Numbered from the stretch's first letter, positions 23,781-32,690 are shown. The stretch: 64,000 nucleotides of DNA from Komarekiella delphini-convector SJRDD-AB1 (GCF_014831675.1 NZ_VJXY01000034.1:1-64000); one strand, 5' to 3'. Notes: generated from the letters alone by a model not told the origin. Numbers and translations are program-made.

Positions 23781-24509
23781 CTAGTTTGCAGTAGGTAAAT
23801 TATCGGGATCTATGCCGAGCGAACGCAAATACTCAGCTAACTGTTCAGCCCGGATTCGTTCCTGTTCAGCCCGGATTCGTTCTTGTTCTGCTTGTTCTTC
23901 TGCTCTTAAATAGCGATCGCCCTGCTGATCATACCAAGACAACAACTCCTGTTGAATACCAGCTACAGTACCTTGGTATCGTCCAATACCCAAACCCACT
24001 TCTGGCATCCAGTAAGGTTCACCTATCTGCAATTGATAGTTACCATTGATCAACTTATATACTTCAAACGGCTGATGTTGGTCACGTCGCCAAAATTCTG
24101 GATTATAAATCACATAATACAACACACCAAGTTTGACGTAGATATCCATTTTTTCGTCATATTCACCCCCTGGTGTGTGGGATACCATCTCTAATGTGAG
24201 TATTGGAACTACTTCATTTTCTTCCCAAACTGCGTAACTTTTGCGAGATTTACCGCCTTTTTTCCGTTCCACTCCTAAACTCAAAAAGCCATCTGGTACT
24301 ACAGGTACTCTAGGATTAACCCCTGTAGTGTGATAAACTCCCATGTCTACACCGAAGTACCAATCCATTCGATTTGCCCAAATAGAGTTCAGCAAAAACA
24401 GTAGAACATTGGGCAAAAAATTTTGGTCTTCATTATCCACAGGTGTATCGTCTGAGCAAGGCAGTTCGTCAGTAGTCGGTAACGCTTGTTTGAGATCGGG
24501 TGAGAACAT
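23781..24509 (-). CDS. Uma2-family (DUF820) putative nuclease
   Basis: A 242-residue protein with the Uma2/DUF820 restriction-endonuclease-like fold: VPDGFLSLGVERK, then VPILTLEMVSHTPGGEYDEKMDIYVKLGVLYYVIYNPE with the conserved E...K...Y arrangement, and a C-terminal coiled coil containing a repeated EQERIRA unit. Cyanobacteria carry many paralogues of unknown role. The ATG is about 30 bp from a palindromic repeat. A second Uma2 gene is cut by the right window edge. Confidence 0.85.
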   Translation of the reverse strand: MFSPDLKQALPTTDELPCSDDTPVDNEDQNFLPNVLLFLLNSIWANRMDWYFGVDMGVYHTTGVNPRVPVVPDGFLSLGVERKKGGKSRKSYAVWEENEVVPILTLEMVSHTPGGEYDEKMDIYVKLGVLYYVIYNPEFWRRDQHQPFEVYKLINGNYQLQIGEPYWMPEVGLGIGRYQGTVAGIQQELLSWYDQQGDRYLRAEEQAEQERIRAEQERIRAEQLAEYLRSLGIDPDNLPTAN

Positions 24510-24640
24510 AACCTTTGTCTCGGTGGCGTTGATTTATTGTTATTTTATTATAAAAATATTTGGTATAACCCAACGTGTAGAGACGTTGCAATGCAACGCC
24601 TCTATATGTTGCGTTGCAACGTCTTTACTACCGGATTAAT

Positions 24641-25012
24641 TTAAAGCCAATCTCGATAAGCGGAGATTTCATTCACACTAATTTCAAACGGCATCCCCTT
24701 GCCAAATGGCGGATAAACCCGGATTTTAGCATTACTACTAAACCGCTCTAATCGATTCCCTAACTGGGGAATATTGCTGACTATATGCCAGTAAGATACG
24801 ATGTCAGGGCAATCAATTATTAGTGTTAAAGTGGTGGCATTTGTTGTGAGATACCACTGACAACTAGACAATAGTACTTGAGTAATGCGATCGCAGGCTA
24901 AATAAAAGCATCTGCCAGTAGATTGTTCTAATTCCAGACGCATCATTCCATCCTGTTTTGTCACCTCAATTGGTGGCAAATCATCTGGAGGAAGTAAGGA
25001 CATTTTAGACAT
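24641..25012 (-). CDS. Hypothetical protein, 123 aa, coupled to luciferase-like gene
   Basis: The start ATG 25012 lies inside the end of the upstream oxidoreductase gene (8-base overlap), so the two are translationally coupled. The protein is soluble, with the middle rich in beta-type sequence (ATTLTLIIDCPDIV) and a C-terminal GKGMPFEISVNEISAYRDWL. No family is recognised. Coupling suggests it works with the flavin-dependent enzyme. A GTAGAGACGTTGC palindrome follows its end. Confidence 0.68.
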   Translation of the reverse strand: MSKMSLLPPDDLPPIEVTKQDGMMRLELEQSTGRCFYLACDRITQVLLSSCQWYLTTNATTLTLIIDCPDIVSYWHIVSNIPQLGNRLERFSSNAKIRVYPPFGKGMPFEISVNEISAYRDWL

Positions 25013-26009
25013 AATTCCGCACCTCTTGGTTGTAGCGCGTCAAACTCTCAAGGTTTTTTTGCAGATTAAAAGATGAGGGTTTGAGTGCTAGCGTACCTAA
25101 ATTTAATTCATGCTGAAATTTCTTGATTTTGTCGCGACAAGTTGCTACATCACCGATGATTGAGTTCTCAATCAAATAGTCTTCATCAAAACAGATATTT
25201 GTGCGATCAAATGGCTTTTGGTTGGAATTCGCACTATTCTGCATTAATTGAGCCGAGTTGGCTGTCATTTTCTGGCTGAATTGGCGAATGAAAGGCAAAG
25301 CTTCACTCACTGCTTCATCGGATGTTTTACCAACATAAAAGAAGCGTGCCAGCATCAAATTTTCAGCGCCACTGGAATTTAGAGCACGATATTTGGCAAC
25401 AGTATTCTTCAATCTCTCCAGGGAAAACGGCGGCCCTCCCATCAAGCTGAAGGAATGTTTGGCGGCAAACCCGATACCTTCATCATCACCACTAGCAACA
25501 TACACCGGAATTTGTCGCTGTAAAGGTTTCGGGTAAATTGTCAGGCGATCGCATTGATAATATTGTCCGTTAAATGATACATCAGTTTCATATAAAAGCT
25601 TCTGAATCAATGCGATCGCTTCTAGTGTCTTAGCGCGAGATTCACTCGTCGGTGTGGCAAAATGCTTGTTGTGTTGAGGAAACGGCCCACCTTTAGCAAT
25701 TCCAAACAACAATCGTCCATTGCACAGGTTATCCAGCGTTGCAATGTCCTCTGCCACTGTAATCGGGTTATGAAACGCTAGCAATACTGCTGCTGTGCCT
25801 AATTGGATAGTTGAGGTAAGTCCCGCCAGATGCGCTATCAACACCAAAATTGACGGGCTGAGATTCAATTCATTAAAATGATGCTCTGTAACCCAGGCTT
25901 CTTCAAAACCCAGGCTTTCCACATGTTTTACCAGCGTGGCTTGCTCAAATATGGCGCGACGAGCATCCTGGTGTTGATTTTCGTAATTACAGAAAAGTCC
26001 GGTTTTCAT
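25005..26009 (-). CDS. LLM-class (luciferase-like) flavin-dependent oxidoreductase
   Basis: A TIM-barrel monooxygenase-type protein. Seen are the motifs GFEEAWVTEHHFN, IQLGTAAVLLAFHNPITVAEDIATLDNL and GRLLFGIAKGG, common in LLM-family flavoproteins that use reduced FMN or F420 (cyanobacteria would use FMN). I start at ATG 26009 (MKTGLF); an in-frame ATG lies at 26018. About 334 residues, full length. It is in a leftward row with an unknown gene upstream (18-bp gap) and one overlapping downstream. Substrate unknown. Confidence 0.88.
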   Translation of the reverse strand: MKTGLFCNYENQHQDARRAIFEQATLVKHVESLGFEEAWVTEHHFNELNLSPSILVLIAHLAGLTSTIQLGTAAVLLAFHNPITVAEDIATLDNLCNGRLLFGIAKGGPFPQHNKHFATPTSESRAKTLEAIALIQKLLYETDVSFNGQYYQCDRLTIYPKPLQRQIPVYVASGDDEGIGFAAKHSFSLMGGPPFSLERLKNTVAKYRALNSSGAENLMLARFFYVGKTSDEAVSEALPFIRQFSQKMTANSAQLMQNSANSNQKPFDRTNICFDEDYLIENSIIGDVATCRDKIKKFQHELNLGTLALKPSSFNLQKNLESLTRYNQEVRNYV

Positions 26010-26026
26010 TATTTGCAAGCACTATT

Positions 26027-26392
26027 CTACGTTGCAACCCACTGCAACTCTAACCATAAGCGTGGATTGTTTTGCTTGAGCTTCGACATAGGGTCACGCA
26101 ACAATCGTTTGGCATTCATGCAGACTACCTGCATTAGACCCATGTTGTCTGCTACTTCTCTGAGTATTTCTTTTTGAGCTTGCACACAGGAAATCATTTC
26201 GTCAGAACAATAAATTCCTATGTATTGCAACCGTCTAGCAGGTCGTCCCCAGAAACAGGTGATGACTTTCACATAACACCCGTCTAGTAATTCTCCAACT
26301 TTTGGATAGTAATGGTTGACGACTCTTGTGAATTCTTTGGCTAAGATGTCTTCAGCAATCATTGGAACTGATATTTCTGTAGCGTCCATCAC
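26027..26392 (-). CDS. Hypothetical protein upstream of luciferase-like gene, 121 aa
   Basis: A soluble protein with several cysteines (about residues 39, 46, 62, 69, 91). The central VKVITCFWGRPARRLQYIGIYCSDE and the final NNPRLWLELQWV suggest a compact mixed fold; I recognise no family. ATG 26389 is an alternative start (the sequence begins MMD). It lies 18 bp ahead of the oxidoreductase and probably heads the three-gene operon. Confidence 0.65.
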   Translation of the reverse strand: MMDATEISVPMIAEDILAKEFTRVVNHYYPKVGELLDGCYVKVITCFWGRPARRLQYIGIYCSDEMISCVQAQKEILREVADNMGLMQVVCMNAKRLLRDPMSKLKQNNPRLWLELQWVAT

Positions 26393-26470
26393 GCTATTTA
26401 ATATAACATAATTTTGTCATTTAAATATAACAAAACAACCTATTAATCTTAAATAAAATATTAATTATTA

Positions 26471-26504
26471 TTGTAGGGTGGGCATTGTAATGCCCACCCT
26501 ACAA
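26471..26504. repeat. Perfect 16-bp-arm palindrome
   Basis: TTGTAGGGTGGGCATT and AATGCCCACCCTACAA pair perfectly around a GT loop. The sequence type (tagggtgggcattgcccaccctac) is a common dispersed palindrome in Nostoc spacers. It could also terminate the leftward gene ending at 26549. Confidence 0.75.
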
Positions 26505-26548
26505 ACAACAAAGAGCGGTGATTCTAAATTTTGAACTTTTAATTGTTA

Positions 26549-26860
26549 TTATCGAGCATTGCGTTCTGAAACTAAAACCTCTGCTACGATATCTGGTACA
26601 TTTACAAAGTCCAGAAAACCTTCGGAACCACGAATTGGTGAAATAAATGTATAGTTAGGGTCACACACTCCATTGTCATAGACTTGAATAAACCATCTAT
26701 CTGGAAAACCTTCTACACCCAGTTCTACGATGTACCAGCTTTCACCAATCAGGCGAGAGTTAAAGATTGTGAACCACTCTCTATTCTCTTCTGAAATGTT
26801 CCAATCTGCCATGAGAAGCTCTAACGCTATTTGTCCTGCATCAGTTGAAGTCAATAGCAT
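26549..26860 (-). CDS. Hypothetical protein, 103 aa
   Basis: A small acidic, tryptophan-rich soluble protein (NREWFTIFNSRLIGESWYIVELG, then FPDRWFIQVYD). The middle looks like a short beta sheet. No family recognised. It begins 2 bp after the stop of the 90-residue gene upstream, so the two form an operon and may interact. Confidence 0.65.
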   Translation of the reverse strand: MLLTSTDAGQIALELLMADWNISEENREWFTIFNSRLIGESWYIVELGVEGFPDRWFIQVYDNGVCDPNYTFISPIRGSEGFLDFVNVPDIVAEVLVSERNAR

Positions 26861-26862
26861 TT

Positions 26863-27135
26863 TTACTCCTTATTAGAAACTTCAGTGGAAACTTCAGGAA
26901 CTTCAGGATACAATCCCAATTGCTTAGCTAGTTCACGCCCCACAAAGAATAAAAACTGAGCGCCATCTTGATTACCTTCATGGGCGAACATAGTCGCTAC
27001 TTGTAACATTGTCTCTACTAAACCAGAATCAATCAATTCTGGTTTAGATTCCAAAACTTCTGGCTCTTGACCATTGGGGCATTTAAGTAACTCATCAATC
27101 AGATTAAAATACAGTTGTTGGCGTTGTTCTGTCAT
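26863..27135 (-). CDS. Hypothetical protein with cyanobacterial TPR/CHAT-associated N-terminal motif, 90 aa
   Basis: The sequence YFNLIDELLKCPNGQEPEVL, followed by LIDSGLVETMLQVA and a helix to the end, matches a pattern I recall from the N-termini of many cyanobacterial TPR and CHAT-domain proteins. Here it stands alone as a 90-residue helical protein. It lies 2 bp upstream of the 103-residue gene in one operon. Function unknown. Confidence 0.6.
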   Translation of the reverse strand: MTEQRQQLYFNLIDELLKCPNGQEPEVLESKPELIDSGLVETMLQVATMFAHEGNQDGAQFLFFVGRELAKQLGLYPEVPEVSTEVSNKE

Positions 27136-27198
27136 GGTAATTTTGTTGATTTTGAGAGAAGTCTAAGCACTAACAGTCAGTGCTCAAAACTTCAGTGG

Positions 27199-27615
27199 TT
27201 ACTGCTCGATACTTTGCTGCCAAAGTCTTTCCAACATTTCGACTTGTTCTTTTAAAACAGCAGCGCGGTAAAAAAGATACCTGTCATAAAAAATAATCCC
27301 TAACCCAAGACAAATAGGGGTCAAAACGAAAAACCATTGCAGGATAGTGGCAAGTTTATATTGCTCAGCAACAGTTAGCATTTGATTAACCACATTGCGG
27401 TCAGAGGGTTTTGTACTAGCTTGAGATTGAGAGAAATGTGTACCATTTGGCTGAGGAGTCCAGGTACTACTCTCATTAACTTTGCATGTTAAATTCTGTG
27501 ATTCTACTAAGTTTATATGTCGTTCCCAAACCACACCAAATACTACTAGCTCTGGAGAAAGCACTACTAAAGTAACTACACAAACTGTAAGAACATTTAA
27601 AAGTTTGGCTCTCAT
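27199..27615 (-). CDS. Two-helix membrane protein, 138 aa
   Basis: A hydrophobic N-terminal helix (about residues 6-30) and a second helix (about 92-112) flank a 60-residue Ser/Thr/Asn-rich loop that would face outward or the lumen; the C-terminal tail is a charged helix (KEQVEMLERLW). No family recognised. It is 63 bp upstream of the 90-residue gene in the same direction. Confidence 0.6.
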   Translation of the reverse strand: MRAKLLNVLTVCVVTLVVLSPELVVFGVVWERHINLVESQNLTCKVNESSTWTPQPNGTHFSQSQASTKPSDRNVVNQMLTVAEQYKLATILQWFFVLTPICLGLGIIFYDRYLFYRAAVLKEQVEMLERLWQQSIEQ

Positions 27616-28667
27616 TTAGGCTCTCCCTTGCTAGGTAGTATGCACCCAGTAAGAAAATAACTTTTACAATTTATCTAAGTAGCTATCTGTATGTACTTCT
27701 CAAACAGTTCTGATACTAAAGATATGTGTAAATGGTAATTTGTAAAATTGTTAGTTGTCAGTCATTTCTCTGATTAGTACTGACTACTAGCCATGAATAA
27801 ATTACCTACTTTCTCACAAAAGTAGAACTATAAGGTCAGAGCTAACGCACTCAGATACTAGAATGTAGTTTCTCCTACTGTTAAAAGAGGGATTAAGAAG
27901 TCCCCCCTTGTTCACTAAGCTTTCGCCTAGGAATTTCGGGGGGTAGAGGGGAATCTCTGCGTAAATCCTATACGTTTTATATCAGTCCCCTCTCCACACA
28001 ACAGTTTAGCTGAATCGAATTAAGATTATTAAATTCATTAAAACAGTACTCAAAGCCTACGATTCTCACCTGATAAGTCTTTTAAAAAATCGTTGGGGTA
28101 TGGGTGCTAGTATTTTTGGGTTGGGGTTCTAGTATTTAGGAAGTAGGGTTCTGGCGTTTGCAGTACTCAACTCAAAGCATTACAGGAACTAGTACAGGAC
28201 TGTTTTTTTCTAATTATTTTGTAGTTAAAACCTGTACTCAAAAAACATATCTGTATCTCTCGGTAAATATATATGCAATCACAATAAAAAGCAATTAAAT
28301 TTGCCAAATTAATTCACGTTTCTATCACAAATAAAAAATATTAAAATATAGCTGCTAATAGTTCTGCACATTATCAAGGTTGATTTCTCTAATCCTTGGT
28401 GAGTAACCTGTAAACTCAGGAAGCTGAGCGCGAAAGGCAATGTTAAGCAATGCAATGGTAAAATATAAGTACGGCGATGAAACCACAGACTGAAACAAAA
28501 TGAATGGGAACATCTCACAAAAGTTCCTCCTAAACTTCTAGATTTTGTAGTTTAGTTAAAATCTATAGTTGATGCACTAAGTTGTAATAAACTGCAAATT
28601 AAACAAACAAAATATTATTGTATAAGTAAATACTCTGCACTAAATTGAGAATTCTAGGGGTGAATTA
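27616..28667. other. Gene-free 1-kb spacer upstream of cysK
   Basis: No plausible gene is seen on either strand. It contains a degenerate GATCCCCC-family element (27842-27969, ends gcactcagat and atctctgcgtaa), G-rich direct repeats at 28090-28155 (ggggt..ctagtattt twice), and AT-rich DNA up to cysK that must contain its promoter. Confidence 0.6.
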
Positions 28668-29627
28668 ATGAGAATTGCTAAAGACGTAACAGAACTTATT
28701 GGAAGAACTCCTTTGGTTCAGCTAAATAAAATTCCTCAAGCTGAGGGAGTAGTAGCGAGAATAGTTGTCAAACTAGAAGGTATGAACCCAGCTGCTTCAG
28801 TAAAAGACCGTATTGGGTTGAGTATGGTACTCTCAGCAGAAGCAGAGGGTTTTATTGAGCCTGGAAAAACTATTTTAGTAGAGCCGACCTCTGGTAATAC
28901 CGGGATTGCTCTAGCGATGGTAGCAGCAGCGCGTGGCTACCGTTTGATTTTGACTATGCCAGAGACGATGAGCCAAGAACGACGAGCTATGCTCAGAGCC
29001 TATGGTGCATCTTTACAGCTGACACCTGGTACTGAGGGAATGCGGGGAGCAATTCGCAAAGCCGAAGAAATTGTGGCGAACACTCCCAATGCTTATATGC
29101 TGCAACAGTTCCGCAACCCAGCTAATCCCCAAGTTCACCGGGAAACCACCGCAGAAGAAATTTGGGCTGATACAGATGGGGAAGTGGATATCGTTATTGC
29201 TGGGGTAGGTACTGGTGGAACGATTACCGGGATTGCAGAGATACTTAAAGGGCGCAAGCAGAGTTTACAAGCGATCGCAGTTGAACCCAGCAACAGTCCA
29301 GTACTCTCTGGTGGTGAAGCCGGGCCCCATAAAATCCAAGGTATTGGTGCTGGATTCGTCCCAGATGTGCTGCGCCTAGAACTGGTTGATGAAGTAATTA
29401 GAGTCAGCGATGAACAAGCGATCGCATTTGGGCGACGGCTGGCAAAAGAAGAAGGATTATTATCTGGTATATCCTCTGGTGCAGCTTTGTGTGCCGCCAT
29501 TCAAGTAGGTAAACGTCCAGAAAATGCCGGTCGTTTAATCGTGATGATTCAGCCTTCCTTTGGCGAACGTTATCTCAGCACACCCATGTTTCAAGACTTG
29601 ACTTTAGAGCCTGCTGGTGTACGTTAA
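28668..29627 (+). CDS. cysK: Cysteine synthase A (O-acetylserine sulfhydrylase)
   Basis: The PLP enzyme makes cysteine from O-acetylserine and sulfide. In 319 residues the PLP-binding lysine lies in [11 protein letters not shown] (K46), the phosphate/substrate loop in PTSGNTGIA (about 72-80), and [10 protein letters not shown] and SGISSGAA later in the chain are conserved. It is full length. Neighbours downstream include a cysteine-dioxygenase-like cupin, so sulfur-amino-acid turnover is a shared theme, but they are transcribed toward it and are not in one operon. Confidence 0.95.
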   Translation: MRIAKDVTELIGRTPLVQLNKIPQAEGVVARIVVKLEGMNPAASVKDRIGLSMVLSAEAEGFIEPGKTILVEPTSGNTGIALAMVAAARGYRLILTMPETMSQERRAMLRAYGASLQLTPGTEGMRGAIRKAEEIVANTPNAYMLQQFRNPANPQVHRETTAEEIWADTDGEVDIVIAGVGTGGTITGIAEILKGRKQSLQAIAVEPSNSPVLSGGEAGPHKIQGIGAGFVPDVLRLELVDEVIRVSDEQAIAFGRRLAKEEGLLSGISSGAALCAAIQVGKRPENAGRLIVMIQPSFGERYLSTPMFQDLTLEPAGVR

Positions 29628-29670
29628 TGCTAAGTTGCATAAAAAAGATTCTGAACTAGCCCCTTAGCCC

Positions 29671-29753
29671 GCCTAGGAATGAATTCCCAGGCTAATAGCT
29701 TGAGTCTTCTTAAGAAGACTTAAGCTATTAGCCATAGGTTTATAACCTATGGC
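29671..29753. repeat. Three adjacent hairpins, cloverleaf-like palindromic element
   Basis: Three stems follow without gaps: GCCTAGGAA/TTCCCAGGC (29671-29692), a 42-bp near-perfect palindrome centred on CTTCTTAAGAAG (29691-29732), and GCCATAGGTT/AACCTATGGC (29731-29753). The first hairpin type is common near IS200/IS605 ends in cyanobacteria, so this may be a palindrome-associated element moved by a TnpA in trans. It also lies between the converging cysK and ArsC-like genes and could stop transcription from both sides. Confidence 0.75.
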
Positions 29754-29800
29754 GGTTGTTGGGATTGGTGTAATATTACGGTATAGTTGCCCCTCATCGG

Positions 29801-30295
29801 CTAATGTTTACACTTACCTTGCTGATGGTGGTGTTCATGATCATGATCATGACCGTGGGCACAGTTTTGTAGATCCTGCTTCATGAGACTTTCGCTCATT
29901 TCTTGCAAGGACTTATCCACAGGTTTTAAGCCAATCCAAGCATCAATCTTCTCGACATCAAAACCCACCTCGCGGCGTAGGCTTTGTCCGTCGGAGGTAT
30001 CGCCGACTTCTATTAAAGGACGGCGAATTAACATCGGATCTTGCAGCATCAGCACTAAAGCTGTTTGTGCATCAAGTTTTTCGGGAACTACCTCACCAGA
30101 TTTTACCCGTGGAGCAGAACGATTGAACCATTCGACTACGGGGCGATCGCCAAAAAATGAGCGCAAACGTTCGACTGTCCAAGGTTCTGTTAGCAAGTTC
30201 TGTGCTACCACCTCATGTCCTGCCGCTGTTAGCAAAACTTTTTGCTTGATACCACCTTTACAGCCTGGTTTGCTATAGAAAATTACTCTTGCCAT
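29801..30295 (-). CDS. Nitrogenase-associated ArsC/Spx-like protein
   Basis: Residues 1-115 are a thioredoxin-fold ArsC-like domain: ARVIFYSKPGCKGGIKQKVLL with one Cys (C12), then LLTEPWTVERLRSFFGDRPVVEWFN and the RRPLIEVGD motif. This matches the nitrogenase-associated protein family often found in nif regions. Residues about 145-164 are a histidine-rich tail (HGHDHDHEHHH) that would bind metals. No nif structural genes are in the window. The role in nitrogen fixation is known only by association. Confidence 0.82.
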   Translation of the reverse strand: MARVIFYSKPGCKGGIKQKVLLTAAGHEVVAQNLLTEPWTVERLRSFFGDRPVVEWFNRSAPRVKSGEVVPEKLDAQTALVLMLQDPMLIRRPLIEVGDTSDGQSLRREVGFDVEKIDAWIGLKPVDKSLQEMSESLMKQDLQNCAHGHDHDHEHHHQQGKCKH

Positions 30296-30387
30296 TCAAC
30301 TGTCTCCTAGTAGAATACAGGTTGTTTATAGAGGCACACAAATCTGCGCCTCTACCGCGTATTGCATTCAAGCAAGAACCACCATAG

Positions 30388-30999
30388 TTAGAAATTTCTA
30401 GCACTATGTTTGACCGGATCAAACTCGAATCTTTCTTTAGGATCAGTTTCCCCATAAATATTAAAGGTAACAGTTGGTTCATCACCCACTGCTTGCACAC
30501 TGTGAATTGCATCTGGAGTGAAGCTAATAATATCTCCAGGAAATAGAGTTATCTCTCCTGTCCGTTCGATTTTATCTTCACATTCTGGGTTGTGAGTGCG
30601 TTGCCAAAAAGTATTTTTTTCCTGACCTTTTAACACCGCTACTATTCCCCACGTCCCATGATTATGAATAGTTGACATCGTTCCCGGTGCAAATGTTACT
30701 GTTTGCACTGTTAACGGAAAACCTAATTCATCGTATAGGAGTACAACAGAGGTTCCTGTATTAGGAGAAGGCTCTAAATATTGACTTCGTACCCAGTACG
30801 AATTCACAATCAAGCGCCTTACCAACATGCGGATTTCTGGCAAACAACTTGATTCGTCATTTGCACTATTAAGAACATCTTCCACCTCAGTTAAAAACCG
30901 ATAAAGACGATAATTCTCTCTCAATAAATCCCATGCTCTTACTGATTTACAGGCTTGATACTGACCGTCTCCTGTTAGTAGCCAATCCCTACCTTTCAT
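30388..30999 (-). CDS. Cysteine dioxygenase-like cupin protein
   Basis: A 203-residue protein with the type I cysteine dioxygenase cupin core. The iron site His-x-His is in TIHNHGTWGIVAVLKG (about residues 117-119) and the third His in FTPDAIHSVQAVGD (about 163). Bacterial CDO oxidises cysteine to cysteine sulfinate, but related cupins act on other thiols. It lies between the ArsC-like gene (92 bp) and a small proline-rich ORF (5 bp), in one direction. The N-terminal 60 residues are helical and longer than in the smallest CDOs. Confidence 0.82.
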   Translation of the reverse strand: MKGRDWLLTGDGQYQACKSVRAWDLLRENYRLYRFLTEVEDVLNSANDESSCLPEIRMLVRRLIVNSYWVRSQYLEPSPNTGTSVVLLYDELGFPLTVQTVTFAPGTMSTIHNHGTWGIVAVLKGQEKNTFWQRTHNPECEDKIERTGEITLFPGDIISFTPDAIHSVQAVGDEPTVTFNIYGETDPKERFEFDPVKHSARNF

Positions 31000-31004
31000 A
31001 ACCT

Positions 31005-31172
31005 TTAAAACATCAGTTGAGAAGATTGAGGCAAAATAAACGGAGGCGGGGGAGAGAAAGAAGGAATATTTGTTGTGTAAGGAGGCACACTACCAGCTGG
31101 TAAAATAGGTAAAAGAGGAGTACTAGAGTGACTAAATGTGGAGAGAGGAAGATAGAATGATAAGTTATTCAT
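31005..31172 (-). CDS. Small proline/serine-rich ORF, 55 aa
   Basis: An open frame from ATG 31172 to TAA 31005 encodes a 55-residue peptide, MNNLSFYLPLSTFSHSSTP and then LPILPAGSVPP with a PSFSPPPPFILP stretch. It ends 5 bp before the cupin start, so translation could be coupled. No strong Shine-Dalgarno is visible (a weak AGGA lies about 18 bases upstream). Composition is unlike random AT-rich spacer. I cannot assign a function and the reality of the gene is open. Confidence 0.4.
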   Translation of the reverse strand: MNNLSFYLPLSTFSHSSTPLLPILPAGSVPPYTTNIPSFSPPPPFILPQSSQLMF

Positions 31173-31200
31173 GACTGTTGATGGTTGATTCCTGACTAAA

Positions 31201-31686
31201 TTAATCGTCTTCTTCTGGTGGACGTGTCAAAATATCCAGAAGTATGCCGGCTCCGAAATCATTTTTGGCATCAATCTCCTTAACTCTGCTACTTATCTCT
31301 TTGGCTTGGTCTATTTTTCCTAATTTTGCTAAAACCAATCCAGAAGCAGCATAAGCATTTAAGTACAATCTGATTTGGGCTTCTTCTCGCCGCTTAATTA
31401 AAAGTGGCTTAAGCGTTAACCAATCATCAGGAAGATTTTCTGCTAATTTAATTTTATCTATTAATTTGATTGTTGTTTGTAGTGCAAGTATATAATTATT
31501 TTTATAGTAGAAAAATCTATATGCTGCTACCAAAACATCTGTATTATCACCAGTTTTGGCTAAAGCTTGTTGAATATATTTTTCGGATTCTGATGTATTT
31601 TCCCAAGTTTGTGCTGCTAATATAAGTAACTCTTTAATATCATCAGGAACCTGAAACCATGAGAAGCGATTTGCATCAACTTGCAT
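31201..31686 (-). CDS. TPR-like helical protein, 161 aa
   Basis: Helical hairpin repeats are visible: IKELLILAAQTWENTSESEKYI, then VLVAAYRFFYYKNNYILALQTTI, and later LYLNAYAASGLVLAKLGKIDQAKEISSRV, giving about three TPR-like units. The C-terminus is acidic (PPEEDD). It is the first gene of the leftward row toward the small ORF and the cupin. It probably acts as a protein-binding partner; no target is evident. Confidence 0.68.
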   Translation of the reverse strand: MQVDANRFSWFQVPDDIKELLILAAQTWENTSESEKYIQQALAKTGDNTDVLVAAYRFFYYKNNYILALQTTIKLIDKIKLAENLPDDWLTLKPLLIKRREEAQIRLYLNAYAASGLVLAKLGKIDQAKEISSRVKEIDAKNDFGAGILLDILTRPPEEDD

Positions 31687-31689
31687 AAT

Positions 31690-31945
31690 TATTTGGAGGC
31701 TGGGGACTGGGGATTAGGGGCTGGGGACTGGGAAGTGAGGATTAGGAATTAGGACTAGTACCTAGGAACTAATAGGACTTACGCAATAACTCTCTCTTCT
31801 CTACGAGACGCTCCGCGTAGCTTGCTTCTTTGCAGGAGTATGCTATCTTTGCGTCCTTGGCGGTAGCCTGCGGCAAGCCTCTCCGCGTCTACGTTTTTCC
31901 ATAATTTTGCGTAAGTCCTGACTAAATTATTCCCAGTCCCCAATA
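31690..31945. repeat. STRR and dispersed repeats downstream of coxC
   Basis: Degenerate heptamers of the ggggact/ggggatt type run at 31690-31750. They are followed by a repeat bounded by taggacttacgcaat and ttgcgtaagtcctga (31770-31921) with ctacgagacgctccgcg inside, a miniature inverted-repeat arrangement. No gene is present. Confidence 0.6.
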
Positions 31946-31958
31946 CCCTATGCCCAAT

Positions 31959-32558
31959 TTAAAACAGCGTGAGAATATACACTAAGGTAAACAGAACAAT
32001 CCAGATAATGTCTACGAAGTGCCAGTAAATTTCTGCCATTTCGATGAAAGTGTGATTTGTTGCAGAATAAGTACCAGGACGACGCGATCGCCACAACACA
32101 CCTAAAATCAATAACAGTCCCACAAAAACGTGCAAACCGTGGAACCCAGTCATGATATAAAAGCAGTTGGCGAATACATTGGTAGTCAGACCATATCCTA
32201 AAGTTGAGTACTCATAAGCCTGACCAAGCAAAAAAATTGCGCCCATGATTGCAGTAATTGCATACCAAAACTGCATTCCTTTGACGTCATTCTTTTTAAT
32301 CGCCGTATCACCGAAGTGAATGACGAAACTACTCGACACCAGAATAATGGTGTTAATCGTTGGTAACAAAAGCTCTACTTCAGTTCCTTCGGGAGGCCAA
32401 ACGTCTGTCATGCCTCGAAAGAACAAATAAGTGGCAAAAAATCCCCCAAACATTAGGGATTCAGAAGCGAGGAACGTTAACAGTCCCCAGACTCTTAGAT
32501 CTGGATGATGTTCGTGTCCTGCACTGTCGTGTTCGTTCGGCGTTGTAGCTATAGTCAT
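31959..32558 (-). CDS. coxC: Cytochrome c oxidase subunit III
   Basis: A 199-residue membrane protein with five hydrophobic helices (the short form of subunit III). Typical motifs are LTFLASESLMFGGFFATY, GFHGLHVFVGLLLIL and a C-terminal YWHFVDIIWIVLF. It is the last gene of the coxB-coxA-coxC operon. The coxA-coxC distance is unusually long (about 716 bp), filled with a MITE-like element and a 21-bp tandem array, so a separate promoter or reduced coupling is possible. Confidence 0.93.
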   Translation of the reverse strand: MTIATTPNEHDSAGHEHHPDLRVWGLLTFLASESLMFGGFFATYLFFRGMTDVWPPEGTEVELLLPTINTIILVSSSFVIHFGDTAIKKNDVKGMQFWYAITAIMGAIFLLGQAYEYSTLGYGLTTNVFANCFYIMTGFHGLHVFVGLLLILGVLWRSRRPGTYSATNHTFIEMAEIYWHFVDIIWIVLFTLVYILTLF

Positions 32559-32690
32559 AGATTTATTGACAATATTATCCGCTGTGCCTGTAGTGGAAGC
32601 TGTAGAGTGAGGACTACTAGTCCTGTAAAAGTTGGGTTTTACCTCTCTTCTTCAAGGTGAGACGCTTTGAGACTTACTCCCCTTCCCTAG

